From Plantibacter elymi (nom. nud.) (GTDB taxonomy: Bacteria > Actinomycetota > Actinomycetes > Actinomycetales > Microbacteriaceae): a DNA stretch of 64,000 nucleotides. The notes beneath the pieces are model-generated. The model was not told where the DNA came from. It made no database searches and saw only the letters and a list, made by a program, of their open reading frames with translations. Positions 32,113 to 40,899 of the stretch are shown in pieces. A program made the translations under genes and the position numbers. Every line of letters begins with the position of its first letter. Positions within the stretch are counted from its first letter, which is position 1. Location: assembly GCF_900177795.1 (NCBI RefSeq), contig NZ_FXWJ01000006.1, positions 1-64,000 on the forward strand, written 5' to 3'.

Positions 32113-32715
32113 ATGCGCATGAGTTCTCGTCGAACGACCCTGGCCGCAGCTCTCACGGTCGCCGCTCTCGCCCTCACCGGATGCTCCACCGGCTCCTCGT
32201 CGGACGCGGGCCGATCGTCCGCCTCGCCGACGCCGTCGGTGTCGCAGCCGCCGAGCACGCCGCTCCAGGAGCAGACGCTCACCGACGACGTCGACGGCAC
32301 GAAGGTGACCGCCCTCGCGATCGTCGACGACTTCCCTGCGCCTGCCGGCACCACCGACGGCCTGTGTCCGATGCTCATCCAGGTCCGACTCGAAGCCGGC
32401 GACGAGTACGGCGGAAGTGTCTTCCCCTACCGGGTCTCCGTCACCACCCGTGCCGTCAACCTCGACTACGTGACGCTCGGTCTCGGAACGCCCGAGGCGC
32501 TGAAGGCGCCGATGGCCGCGGCCGGCTACTCGCTCCTGCAGGCGACGCCCGCCGGTGAGACGGCGACGGGCTGGATCGGCGCCTGGGTGCGCACCGATGA
32601 GACCGAGTTCGACCTCGTCTACGACCGCATAGAGGGCAAGGTCATCGGCGGCAGCAAGAGCGGCGAGGTCGTGCCGCCGAGCCGTGACATCATCCCGCTC
32701 ATCCCGCAGGACTAG
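32113..32715 (+). CDS. Lipoprotein of unknown function
   Basis: 200 aa. Signal peptide with lipobox LTGC (Cys near 24), then a Ser/Pro linker (about 25-50) and a compact beta-rich domain of 150 residues. LTDDVDGTKVTALAIVDDFP and the C-terminal DLVYDRIEGKVIGGSKSG are not a family I recognise. ATG 32113 with CAGGATTGAG upstream. Single gene. Confidence 0.78.
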   Translation: MRMSSRRTTLAAALTVAALALTGCSTGSSSDAGRSSASPTPSVSQPPSTPLQEQTLTDDVDGTKVTALAIVDDFPAPAGTTDGLCPMLIQVRLEAGDEYGGSVFPYRVSVTTRAVNLDYVTLGLGTPEALKAPMAAAGYSLLQATPAGETATGWIGAWVRTDETEFDLVYDRIEGKVIGGSKSGEVVPPSRDIIPLIPQD

Positions 32716-32856
32716 CCGCCGATCGAGGGCGACCCGGTGAGGTCCGAGCGGTGACCCCGCCCGTCAGGTGTCGTCGAATCTCCCGTCAACCCCGGGTGGA
32801 TCCGCTGATATTCGGTACGCTGATGGCATAGCATTCGCCGACGAAGGAGATCCCGC

Positions 32857-33507
32857 ATGCCCGTGCCCTCAGCCAACCCGCCCGTCGAGCGTCGTTCACT
32901 CCGCGAGGTCGCCGTCGAGCGCATCCGCACGGCCATCTTCGACGGCACCCTCGAGCCCGGCGAGCACCTCAACGACGGCGAACTGCAGTCCTGGCTCGGG
33001 ATCTCCCGCACGCCGATCCGCGAGGCCCTCAACGACCTCGCCCGCGTCGGCCTCATCGAGATGGCCGCACAGCGGTACACCCGCGTCGCCCTGCCCGACC
33101 CGGCGCAGCGCACCGAGGTCATGCAGACGCTGGGCGCGATGCTCGGCGGTGTCGTCCGCGTCACCGTCCCCGGCCTCGGCGCGACGCAGAAGAAGGCGCT
33201 CGTCCGCTCGATCAACCAGGTGATCGTGGTCGTCGAGCAGCGCGACATCGCCGAGCACGGGCGACTCAGCTGGGAGCTCTTCGACGCGTTCATCGCCGCG
33301 TGCCCGAACGCCACACTCGTCGCGGCGACGAAGGACATCATCGACGGCCTCACCTACCGGTCCTCTGCGACGCGCACCGAGGAGAACACCGACTGGGCTG
33401 CCAAGGAGCAGGGCTACCCGGCGCTCCGCGAGGCGGTCGAGGCCGGCGACGCGATCGCCGCCGAGCTGGCTGTCGAGAACATCTTCCGCCTCTCCGCGCA
33501 GCTGTAG
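32857..33507 (+). CDS. GntR-family transcriptional regulator (FCD type)
   Basis: 216 aa. Winged HTH with the family signature (IRTAIFDGTLEPGEHLNDGE, LQSWLGISRTPIREALNDLA), then an all-helical FCD effector domain (about 80-210). Upstream, GCTGAT occurs twice (32808 and 32820), possibly its own site. Its neighbour is the convergent APC permease, but no direct link is shown. An inverted S-element pair follows. Confidence 0.9.
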   Translation: MPVPSANPPVERRSLREVAVERIRTAIFDGTLEPGEHLNDGELQSWLGISRTPIREALNDLARVGLIEMAAQRYTRVALPDPAQRTEVMQTLGAMLGGVVRVTVPGLGATQKKALVRSINQVIVVVEQRDIAEHGRLSWELFDAFIAACPNATLVAATKDIIDGLTYRSSATRTEENTDWAAKEQGYPALREAVEAGDAIAAELAVENIFRLSAQL

Positions 33508-33515
33508 CCGGTCGG

Positions 33516-33566
33516 CCCTTCGACAAGCTCAGGGACCGGGGTCCGGTCACTGAGCCTGTCGAAGTG
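33516..33566. repeat. Inverted S-element pair overlapping the end of the APC permease gene
   Basis: 33516-33537 is a standard copy (CCCTTCGACAAGCTCAGGG then ACC). 33545-33566 is an opposed variant, GGTCACTGAGCCTGTCGAAG then TG, with a paired change (A and T at the two stem positions that are C and G elsewhere). The TCA at 33547-33549 in the second copy is the permease stop codon. Confidence 0.9.
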
Positions 33567-34794
33567 CCACGGCCCGCCCGGCGAACCCGACGAGGACGAC
33601 GACGCTGCCCACGAGCACCGACGTCGGCGGCAGCGTGAACATGAGGACGACGCAACCGACGGCGCCGAACGCACTCACCGCGCGCGGGTACCGTCGGCGC
33701 TCGCGTGTCTGGCGGAACGCCGCGACGTTGGCGACCACGTAGTAGAGCAGCACGCCGAACGAGGAGAACCCGATCGCGCTCCGGAGGTCGACGAGCAGCA
33801 CCAGCACGACGACGACCGCCCCGACGAGCAGCTCCGCGCGGTAGGGGGTCGCGAAGCGCGGGTGCACCGCGTCGAGCACCCGAGGCAGGTCGCCGGTCCT
33901 CGCCATCGCGAAGGCGGTCCGGCCGATGCCCGCGAACACCGCGAGCAGTGCTCCGAGACAGGCCGCCGCCGCCCCGAGCCGCACCAGCGCCGCCGCCCAC
34001 GGCCACCCGTTCACCTCCACCACCGCGGCCAGCGGGCGTGTGCTGGACGCGAGGCCGTCCGCGCCGAGCGTGAGCAGCGACACGACCGCAACGGCCACGT
34101 AGACGACCACGGCGACGACGAATGCGATCCCGATGGCGCGCGGGATCGTCTTGGCCGGGTCGCGGACCTCCTCGCCGAGGGTCGCGATCCGCGCGTACCC
34201 GGCGAAGGCGAAGAACAGCAGCCCCGCGGATTGCAACACGGCGAGCGGGCTGGCGTCGAACCCGAGCGACGCGACCCCCGTCGAACCGGCGTCCGGCCCG
34301 ATGACGCCTGAACCGACCACCACGGCGAGGACCAGCAGGACGGCCACCACGATCACCCGGGTCGCGGTCGCGGTGCGGGTGACCCCGAGGCAGTTGGTCA
34401 CGACCACGAGGGCGACTGCGAGCGCGGCGACCGGACGACTCCACTCGGCCGGTGCCGCATACGCGGCGAAGGCGACCGCCATGGCTGCGGCGCTCGCGGT
34501 CTTGCCCACCACGAAGCTCCATCCGGCGGCGAAGCCCCACCACGGCCCGATGAGTTCGCGGCCGTAGAGGTAGGTGCCGCCGGCCGAGGGGAGTTGTGCG
34601 GCGAGCTGCGCGGAGGACATCGCGTTGCAGCAGGCGACGACCGCGGCGATGACGAGCCCGATGAGGAGTCCCGCTCCGGCGACCTGCGCCGCCGGCTGGA
34701 ACACCGCGAAGACCCCGGCGCCCATCATCGAGCCCAGACCGATGAAGACGGCGGCGCTCGTGCCCAGGCGTCGCTGCAGTCGGGGGTCGCTCAC
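33547..34794 (-). CDS. APC-family amino acid permease
   Basis: 415 aa, about 12 helices. IGLGSMMGAGVFAVFQPAAQ at helix 1 and FAGYARIATLGEEVRDPAKT (helix 6 region) are the APC substrate-binding and loop motifs, so it is likely a proton/amino acid symporter. The last residues, VALRQAQ, are encoded by an inserted S-element, which also supplies the stop codon; the original C-terminus has been changed. No identified partner gene. Confidence 0.9.
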   Translation of the reverse strand: MSDPRLQRRLGTSAAVFIGLGSMMGAGVFAVFQPAAQVAGAGLLIGLVIAAVVACCNAMSSAQLAAQLPSAGGTYLYGRELIGPWWGFAAGWSFVVGKTASAAAMAVAFAAYAAPAEWSRPVAALAVALVVVTNCLGVTRTATATRVIVVAVLLVLAVVVGSGVIGPDAGSTGVASLGFDASPLAVLQSAGLLFFAFAGYARIATLGEEVRDPAKTIPRAIGIAFVVAVVVYVAVAVVSLLTLGADGLASSTRPLAAVVEVNGWPWAAALVRLGAAAACLGALLAVFAGIGRTAFAMARTGDLPRVLDAVHPRFATPYRAELLVGAVVVVLVLLVDLRSAIGFSSFGVLLYYVVANVAAFRQTRERRRYPRAVSAFGAVGCVVLMFTLPPTSVLVGSVVVLVGFAGRAVALRQAQ

Positions 34795-34837
34795 CCGATC
34801 ACGGTAGTGCCGTCAGGTGAACAGCGGGGTGCTCCGG

Positions 34838-36838
34838 TCACCGACCCCGGCGGACGACGGTCTGCCGCAGGACGCGCAGCAGCCCGAGGAAGCCGAGGAA
34901 CCCGATGAACGCCGCGATGAGATCGAACACCCGCAGGCCGCCGGGGAGGACCGGGCCGGCACCGGTGACGACGAGGACCACGGCGATCACCAGGGCGGCG
35001 ATCGAGATCAGGGTTCCGACGATCTCAGCGGTCACGCCCTCCACGAGTCCCTTCGCCGGTTCGTCGGCGAAGCCCTTCAGCGTCACGCCGACCGTTCCGT
35101 CCTCGAGTCCGGACAGCAGCGAGTCGAGTCGACGCGGGAGGTTGCGGGCCAACGCGGCGGTGACGGCTGCCTGCGCCTGCAGGGTGACCGCGGTCTGCCG
35201 GACGGACTGCGAGCGGCGGAGGAGGCGCGGGACCATCGGGAGGGCCTGTTCGAACATGTCGAACTCGGGGTCGAGCGCCTTGAGGCACCCTTCGAGGGTC
35301 GCGAAGCTGCGGAACGCGGCGGCGAGGTCGCCGGGGAGCGCGATGTGGTGTTGCCGGATGACGTCGAGGAGTCGGCTGAAGATCGAGCCGTCGCCACCCG
35401 GACGGTGACGCTCGGTCGTGATGACGATGCCGACGTCGTGGCGCAGGGCGTCGAGGTCGGCGTCCTCAGGCAGGTCGACGATGAGGAGGAGGGCGTCGGT
35501 CGCCGCGATGTCGTCCTCGCTGACGGTCGCGAGCATCACCGCGGTGAGTCGTTGCCGCTGGCTGCGCTCGATGACGCCGACGGCCCCGAAGTCGATCAGC
35601 CCGAGCGATCCGTCCTCGCGGAGGATCACGTTGCCCGGGTGCAGGTCGGCGTGGAAGACGCCGTGCACGAGGATCTGTTCGAGCACGACCTCCATGAGGC
35701 CGGTCGCGAGGGTCTCGCGTTCCTCCTTGGGGATGGTCGCGATGCGCTCCCGCGCTCGACTGAGCGGCAACCCGTCGACGAGGTCCATGGTGAGGAGGCG
35801 GGCACCGGAGGCCGCCGGGTAGACGCGTGGCACCGTGATCCGGACGCCCTCGTCGCGCTCCTCGCGACGCTTCAAGGTGCTGCGGATCATCTCCACGTTG
35901 CGGGCTTCGATCCGGTAGTCGAGTTCTTCGAGCAGCGTCGAGGTGAAGGCCCGCGCGACGGAGGCGAGGCGGAGGTCCTGCCCGAACTTGGTGTGCGTCT
36001 CAGCGCGCTCGGCGAGGCGGACGACGATGTCGGCGTCGGCCTCGACCTGCACCCGGGCGGCCGGTCGCTGGACCTTCACGACCACGGGTGTGCCGTCGAG
36101 GAGCTCGGCGGTGTGCACCTGCGCGACGGACGCTGCAGCGAGCGGCTCGGAGTCGATCGACGCGAACACGGTGTCGATCGGCGCACCGAGCTCGGTCTCG
36201 ATGACGACCTCGACCTCGTGCCAGGGCAGCGTCGTCGCTTCGGACTGCAGCGACGCGAGGGCGCTGAGGTAGGGTTCGGGGACCAGGTCGCGTCTCGTCG
36301 AGAGCACCTGTCCGAGCTTCACGAAGGTGACGCCGGAGTCGTTGATCGTGGCGATGATCGCGTTGGCGCGCTGCTCGCTCGTGGTGAGTTCGAGCTGGAC
36401 GCGGGATCGGCCGTGTACGAGCCAGCCTGCGCCGTGCCGTGACGCGATGGTGAGGATCTGCAGGTATCGCCTCGTCCGTCGCCGCCGTTTGATCGCCGAG
36501 CGGACGACGTCGATCGGGTTCATCAGCGGGCGCGTCGGGATGATGACCTCGATGGCCACGAGGACACCGAGCCCGAGCGCGAAGATCCAACCGATCGCGA
36601 GGAGGGCGACGGCGACCGCCGCGAAGGCCGCCCGAGCATCTCCGGCCTCACCCGGTTGGACCAGGCCGGTCTGTTGCAGCAGCCAGTTCACGAACGGTGG
36701 GCCGGTGACGAACACGACGAGTCCGACCAGGATGCTGCGCGGCCATCCGACCGGGGCGTCGAGCACCCGCCGCGCAGCGAATCCGAGGAGCAGCGCCGAC
36801 ACGACCGCCAGGACGATGGTGAGTGCGTCAGTCAGCAT
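34838..36838 (-). CDS. ABC1/UbiB-family atypical kinase, membrane-bound
   Basis: 666 aa. N-terminal helices (about 1-30, 38-56, 67-95), then the kinase-like domain: FVKLGQVLSTRRDLVPEPYL (KxGQ motif), AAASVAQVH (Ala-rich loop), VVKVQRP (lysine), FHADLHPGN (catalytic loop) and LIDFGAVG (metal DFG). A C-terminal pair of helices follows (about 600-650). Members help quinone-lipid biosynthesis or export; actinomycetes make menaquinone, so the substrate here is open. ATG 36838 is preferred; an upstream GTG (36940) would add an Arg-rich stretch. Confidence 0.9.
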   Translation of the reverse strand: MLTDALTIVLAVVSALLLGFAARRVLDAPVGWPRSILVGLVVFVTGPPFVNWLLQQTGLVQPGEAGDARAAFAAVAVALLAIGWIFALGLGVLVAIEVIIPTRPLMNPIDVVRSAIKRRRRTRRYLQILTIASRHGAGWLVHGRSRVQLELTTSEQRANAIIATINDSGVTFVKLGQVLSTRRDLVPEPYLSALASLQSEATTLPWHEVEVVIETELGAPIDTVFASIDSEPLAAASVAQVHTAELLDGTPVVVKVQRPAARVQVEADADIVVRLAERAETHTKFGQDLRLASVARAFTSTLLEELDYRIEARNVEMIRSTLKRREERDEGVRITVPRVYPAASGARLLTMDLVDGLPLSRARERIATIPKEERETLATGLMEVVLEQILVHGVFHADLHPGNVILREDGSLGLIDFGAVGVIERSQRQRLTAVMLATVSEDDIAATDALLLIVDLPEDADLDALRHDVGIVITTERHRPGGDGSIFSRLLDVIRQHHIALPGDLAAAFRSFATLEGCLKALDPEFDMFEQALPMVPRLLRRSQSVRQTAVTLQAQAAVTAALARNLPRRLDSLLSGLEDGTVGVTLKGFADEPAKGLVEGVTAEIVGTLISIAALVIAVVLVVTGAGPVLPGGLRVFDLIAAFIGFLGFLGLLRVLRQTVVRRGR

Positions 36839-36930
36839 CCGGCATCCCCTCGTGGGTCGAGCGGTCGTCTCGCCCCGTCGGCCAGCGTATCCGGCCCGGC
36901 TGAGCGAGCGCGAGCGCTGATGCGCTCGGC

Positions 36931-36986
36931 GAGAGCGCACAAGTCGCTCTCAAACGCGGCCTGAGCGGACATCTCCTGCACTCTCG
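36931..36986. repeat. 56-bp hairpin element, copy 1
   Basis: GAGAGCGCA at the left end and TGCACTCTC at the right (one mismatch) with inner CGCTC/GAGCG. It aligns base for base without gaps to the 56-bp element at 41617-41672. It lies between the UbiB-like and NUDIX genes, both on the minus strand. Confidence 0.65.
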
Positions 36987-37001
36987 GTGGGTGGGCCGAG
37001 G

Positions 37002-37496
37002 TCATCCCGCCTGGAATGCTCCCGACGCGGTGTAGGCGTCGAACAGGCGCAGGACCTCCGTGGTCGGACCGTGCATCGGGGTGGGCGGGGCGATGAGCGG
37101 AGCCCAGCGGAACTCGACGACCTCGTCCACCTCGGCGCGGAGCGAACCAGTCCACAAGCGTGCGACGAAGCACATCGCGAATGCATGGACCCGGTCGCCG
37201 TTCGGGTAGTCGAGGACGTGGTGCTCGGCGGCTGAGAGACAGGCGAACGGCTCGAGGTCACGCTCGTCCACCGCCAGGCCGGTCTCTTCGGCGAGCTCCA
37301 TGACTGCGGTCTGCGCGAAGCTGCTTCCGGGCTCGCAGCTACCGGCCGGGATCTCCCACAGGCCGGTGTCGACCCGCCGCTGGAAGAGTGCGTTCCCCTC
37401 GCCGTCCAGCACGAGCACCTGCGCACCAGGGAGCGCGAGGAGCCGCTGTCCCACGAGCTGCCGCAGCTCCCAGAGATCGCTTCCGACATAGCCCAT
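37002..37496 (-). CDS. NUDIX hydrolase with altered NUDIX box
   Basis: 164 aa. A NUDIX fold is clear from LPGAQVLVLDGEGNALFQRR, GLWEIPAGSCEPGSSFAQTA and VMELAEETGLAV. The box reads GSCEPGS...MELAEETG where the consensus has GxxxxxE and RE; the first Glu is Ser and the Arg is Met, but the two metal-binding Glu of EE remain. Activity may be reduced or changed. The frame runs upstream to 37577 but ATG 37496 starts the homologous part. Confidence 0.85.
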   Translation of the reverse strand: MGYVGSDLWELRQLVGQRLLALPGAQVLVLDGEGNALFQRRVDTGLWEIPAGSCEPGSSFAQTAVMELAEETGLAVDERDLEPFACLSAAEHHVLDYPNGDRVHAFAMCFVARLWTGSLRAEVDEVVEFRWAPLIAPPTPMHGPTTEVLRLFDAYTASGAFQAG

Positions 37497-37589
37497 GCGC
37501 GGGAGTCTAGGCGTCGGCGGACACCGTCCTCTCAACGTCGCGCATGTCACGATCAATCCGCCGTCGCTCAGGGCCATCCGGCCTCCGCG

Positions 37590-38816
37590 TCACCCCGCGG
37601 CGAAGGCCGAGCGGCGACCCACGATCGTGAGCAGCAGCGCAGCGAGTCCGAGGGTGATCATGACCACCGGGAGGATCAGGCCGTCGAAGGTACCGAGGAG
37701 GAGCGCGCCGAGGACACCGCCGGCGAAGATCGCGAGGTTGAACGCGACGGGCAGGAAGGAGTTCGCGACGTCCGAGTGCTCGCGTCCAGATCGGGTGAGC
37801 GCCGACTGCAGCTGGGCGGAGGAGCCACCGAACGCCAGCCCCCACAGGACCGTCGCGACGAGGACGGCGACGATCGAGGCGTGGCCGATCAGGAGCAGCG
37901 CGCCCGCCACGACGAACATCGCGACGCTCCCGTGGAGCAGCGCGCGCGGAGCCCGGTCGATGAGCGCCGCCGTGAGACCGATGCCCGCGATGGACGCGAC
38001 ACCGTAGACGAGCAGCACGAGATCGGCCCCGAGTCCCGTGCCCGAGGCCCGAAGGAACGGCGAGATGTAGGTGTAGACGGTGTTGTGAGCCAGCATCCAG
38101 ACGACGATCACCGCGAGGACGACCGCGACACCGGGCAGGACGAGCACCCGTCGAAGCGGGAGCCGTGCCGAGCGAGGCTGCCCTGGCGCGTCGGGTACGA
38201 ACACTGCGATGGACACGAGTACGACGAGCGCGAGCGCCGTGAGTCCTCCGAACGCCCAGCGCCAGTCGAACGCGGTGCCCAGCCAGGCGCCGAGCGGCGT
38301 CCCGAGCGCCAGCCCGGCGGGCGCTCCGACGGACACGATCGACAGTGCGAGGCCTCCACGGTCGGGCGGGCTGATGCGACGCCCGTAGGCGGCGAGCATG
38401 CCCCAGATCACCCCGCAGAACGCACCGGCGACGAACCGCGACACCAGCGCGACGACGACGTCCCCTGAGACCGCGGTCACGGTGTTCGCGAGGATGAGCC
38501 CGACGATCGCGCCGAGGAGGAGTGGCTTGCGACGCATGCCACGGGTGAGGGCGAGCGCCGGGATCGTCACGATCACGGTCCCGAGCGCCCACACACTGAT
38601 GAACTGACCGATGAGGCCCTCGCTCGTGTCGAGATCCCGGGCGATGACCGGGAGGAGTCCGGCCGGCATCGTCTCCGCGGCCACGAGGACGAACCCCATC
38701 GCGGCGAGGCCCGCCAGTGCGAACCAGGGCATCCGGGTGGGCGTCCCGGCTGCGGGGAGGGTCGACGCCCCGGCAGGCGAGTCCGGCGTCGAGGTGGTCG
38801 GTGCCGCGGGGCTCAC
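37590..38816 (-). CDS. MFS transporter (DHA1, AraJ/CmlA-like)
   Basis: 408 aa with 12 helices. TRGMRRKPLLLGAIVGLILA after helix 2, RFVAGAFCGVIWGMLAAYGRR in helix 4 and AALIDRAPRALLHGSVAMF in the 8-9 loop are the DHA1 pattern. Probable drug or sugar-type efflux pump. GTG 38816 overlaps the stop of the alcohol dehydrogenase gene by 4 bp (GTGA), so it is the second gene of an ADH-MFS operon. A Pro/Thr-rich N-terminus of about 28 residues precedes helix 1. Confidence 0.9.
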   Translation of the reverse strand: MSPAAPTTSTPDSPAGASTLPAAGTPTRMPWFALAGLAAMGFVLVAAETMPAGLLPVIARDLDTSEGLIGQFISVWALGTVIVTIPALALTRGMRRKPLLLGAIVGLILANTVTAVSGDVVVALVSRFVAGAFCGVIWGMLAAYGRRISPPDRGGLALSIVSVGAPAGLALGTPLGAWLGTAFDWRWAFGGLTALALVVLVSIAVFVPDAPGQPRSARLPLRRVLVLPGVAVVLAVIVVWMLAHNTVYTYISPFLRASGTGLGADLVLLVYGVASIAGIGLTAALIDRAPRALLHGSVAMFVVAGALLLIGHASIVAVLVATVLWGLAFGGSSAQLQSALTRSGREHSDVANSFLPVAFNLAIFAGGVLGALLLGTFDGLILPVVMITLGLAALLLTIVGRRSAFAAG

Positions 38817-39838
38817 AGCGTCAGCAGCACCTTGATCGCACGGCGCTCGTCCATGGCCCGGTACCCCTCGGCGGCGTCCTCGAGTGGCAGCGTGAGGTCG
38901 AAGACCTTCCCCGGGTCGATCCTCCGCTCCCAGATCATCCGGATGAGCTCGGGGAGGAACCGTCGCACCGGCGCCGGCCCACCGTGCAGGTGCACCTCGG
39001 CGAAGAAGAGCTCGTCGAGCGGCAGCGAGACACCCTCGTGGGCGACGCCGACGAAGCCGACGTGGCCGCCACCGCGAGTCGAGCGGATCGCCTGCAGCAT
39101 GGACTCCTCGGTGCCGACCGCCTCGATGACGCTGTGCGCGCCGAGACCGCCGGTCAGCTCCTTGATCCGTGCGACACCCGCCGCACCGCGCTCCTCGACG
39201 ATGTCGGTCGCGCCGAACTCACGGGCGAGCGCCTGCCGGTCGGCGTGACGCGACATCGCGATGATGCGATCCGCCCCGAGCTCCCGGGCCGCGAGGACGC
39301 CCATGAGTCCGACGGCTCCGTCACCGACGACCACGACCGTCTTCCCCGGCCCGACCTCGGCGGCGACCGCGGCGAACCAGCCCGTCCCGAGCACGTCGGA
39401 CGCGGCGAGCAGCGAGGGGATGAGCTCCGCGTCCGGCTGCCCGGGCGTCGCCACGAGTGTGCCGTCGGCGTGGGGGATGCGTGCGAGCTGCGCCTGCGTG
39501 CCCGCGGCGACCGACACGAACTCGGCGTGCACGCACTTCGACTGGTACCCCGCCTGACAGATCTCGCAGGTGTTGTCGGAGGTCACGAAGGAGCCGACGA
39601 CGAAGTCGCCGACGGCGACCGTCCGCACGTCCTCGCCGACCTGCTCGACGACACCGACGTACTCGTGCCCCATGTTCGTGTGGTCGACGGGCTCGACCCC
39701 GCGGTACGGCCACAGGTCGGACCCGCAGATGCAGGTCGCCGTGAGCCGGATGACGGCGTCGGTCGGGTCGACGATGGTGGGGTCCGGACGGTCCTCGACC
39801 CGGACGTCGCCGGGCGAGTGCATGACGACTGCGCGCAT
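38813..39838 (-). CDS. Zinc-dependent alcohol dehydrogenase (MDR family)
   Basis: 341 aa. Catalytic zinc ligands lie in CICGSDLWPYRG and GHEYVG; the structural zinc loop reads SDNTCEICQAGYQSKC, with three cysteines and Asp in the first place, which is usual for this subgroup. Rossmann GDGAVG near 175. Reduces or oxidises an aldehyde or alcohol with NAD(P)H; substrate unknown. First gene of an operon with an MFS pump and divergent from an XRE regulator-SDR pair: a likely aldehyde/xenobiotic detoxification set. Confidence 0.9.
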   Translation of the reverse strand: MRAVVMHSPGDVRVEDRPDPTIVDPTDAVIRLTATCICGSDLWPYRGVEPVDHTNMGHEYVGVVEQVGEDVRTVAVGDFVVGSFVTSDNTCEICQAGYQSKCVHAEFVSVAAGTQAQLARIPHADGTLVATPGQPDAELIPSLLAASDVLGTGWFAAVAAEVGPGKTVVVVGDGAVGLMGVLAARELGADRIIAMSRHADRQALAREFGATDIVEERGAAGVARIKELTGGLGAHSVIEAVGTEESMLQAIRSTRGGGHVGFVGVAHEGVSLPLDELFFAEVHLHGGPAPVRRFLPELIRMIWERRIDPGKVFDLTLPLEDAAEGYRAMDERRAIKVLLTL

Positions 39839-39890
39839 GTGTGCTCCTTCTGTCGGGTGGTGCAGGTGACCAGTCAACGCCCCGCGCGAC

Positions 39891-39907
39891 GCGGGAGGGA
39901 GTCCCGC
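39891..39907. promoter_or_regulatory. Palindrome in the ADH / XRE divergent promoter region
   Basis: GCGGGA (39891-39896) and TCCCGC (39902-39907) around GGGAG, in the 128-bp gap between the divergent ADH and XRE genes. A good position for the XRE regulator to act on both sides. Low information content. Confidence 0.35.
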
Positions 39908-39966
39908 CTGAGAGGTGTACCGAGAGAGCACCTGTCGGCTCGCCTCGAGGACGTATCGTCGGAGGC

Positions 39967-40899
39967 ATGGACGATCGAGCAGACGTACGCGAGTTCCTCA
40001 TGACGCGTCGGGCACGGCTGACCCCGGAACTCGCCGGCTTGACCGCGGGCCCCAACCGACGGGTGGCCGGGCTGCGGCGATCCGAGGTGGCGGCGCTCGC
40101 CGGGGTCAGTGTCGAGTACTACGCGAAACTGGAGCGTGGGGCGATCGCCGGAGCGTCGTCGACCGTCCTCGACGCCATCGCCCGGGCGCTCCAGCTCGAC
40201 GAGGCGGAACGCACCCACCTGTTCGACCTCGCCCGCGCGGCCGACGGTGTCCCGCTCTCCGGTCGTCCGCGCCGCCGGGCGGCCAAGAACCCCGCGACCC
40301 GGCCGAGTCTGCACTGGATGCTCGACGCGATCACCGACGGGATCGCCTTCGTCCGCAACACCCACCAGGACCTCCTCGCGACCAACGAGCTCGGGCGTGC
40401 GTTCTACTCGCCGGTCATCGGCGACGGCGGGCGCACCCCGAACCTCGCACGGTTCCAGTTCCTCGACCCGGCATCCCGGGACTTCTACCCCGACTGGGAC
40501 GTCTTCGCGGAGATGTGCGTTTCGGTCATGCGCGCGGAGGCAGGCCGGGACCCGCACGACAAGGGACTGCACGACCTCGTCGGTGAGCTGTCGACCCGGA
40601 GCGACGCCTTCCGCACGCTCTGGGGAGCGCACAACGTGCGCACACACGGCACGGGAACGAAGCGGTTCAATCACCCGATGGTCGGCGAGATGACCTTCGC
40701 CTACGAGGAGCTCGCGATCACGGCCGACCCAGGCCACGTCGTGCTCGTCTACACGGCGGAGCCCGGCTCGCCGTCCGCCGAGCGTCTGCAGTTGCTCGCG
40801 AACTGGGCGGCGTCCCAGCGGGAGGCGGAGCAGCGTGACGCTGCGGCGGTCACGAACGAGCCCGACACCAGCGAGGCCGGACGGGCAGGGGGTCGCTGA
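39967..40899 (+). CDS. XRE-family regulator with MmyB-like ligand-binding domain
   Basis: 310 aa. HTH at the N-terminus: RRSEVAALAGVSVEYYAKLE then RGAIAGASSTVLDAIARAL. The C-terminal MmyB-type (PAS-like) domain includes LHWMLDAITDGIAFVRNTHQ, DFYPDWDVFAEMCVSVMR, WGAHNVRTHGTGTKRFNHP and GEMTFAYEELAI; the family typically binds a fatty acid and sits beside an SDR gene, as here. ATG 39967. Its stop overlaps the SDR start (TGATG), so regulator and enzyme are coupled. Confidence 0.93.
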   Translation: MDDRADVREFLMTRRARLTPELAGLTAGPNRRVAGLRRSEVAALAGVSVEYYAKLERGAIAGASSTVLDAIARALQLDEAERTHLFDLARAADGVPLSGRPRRRAAKNPATRPSLHWMLDAITDGIAFVRNTHQDLLATNELGRAFYSPVIGDGGRTPNLARFQFLDPASRDFYPDWDVFAEMCVSVMRAEAGRDPHDKGLHDLVGELSTRSDAFRTLWGAHNVRTHGTGTKRFNHPMVGEMTFAYEELAITADPGHVVLVYTAEPGSPSAERLQLLANWAASQREAEQRDAAAVTNEPDTSEAGRAGGR

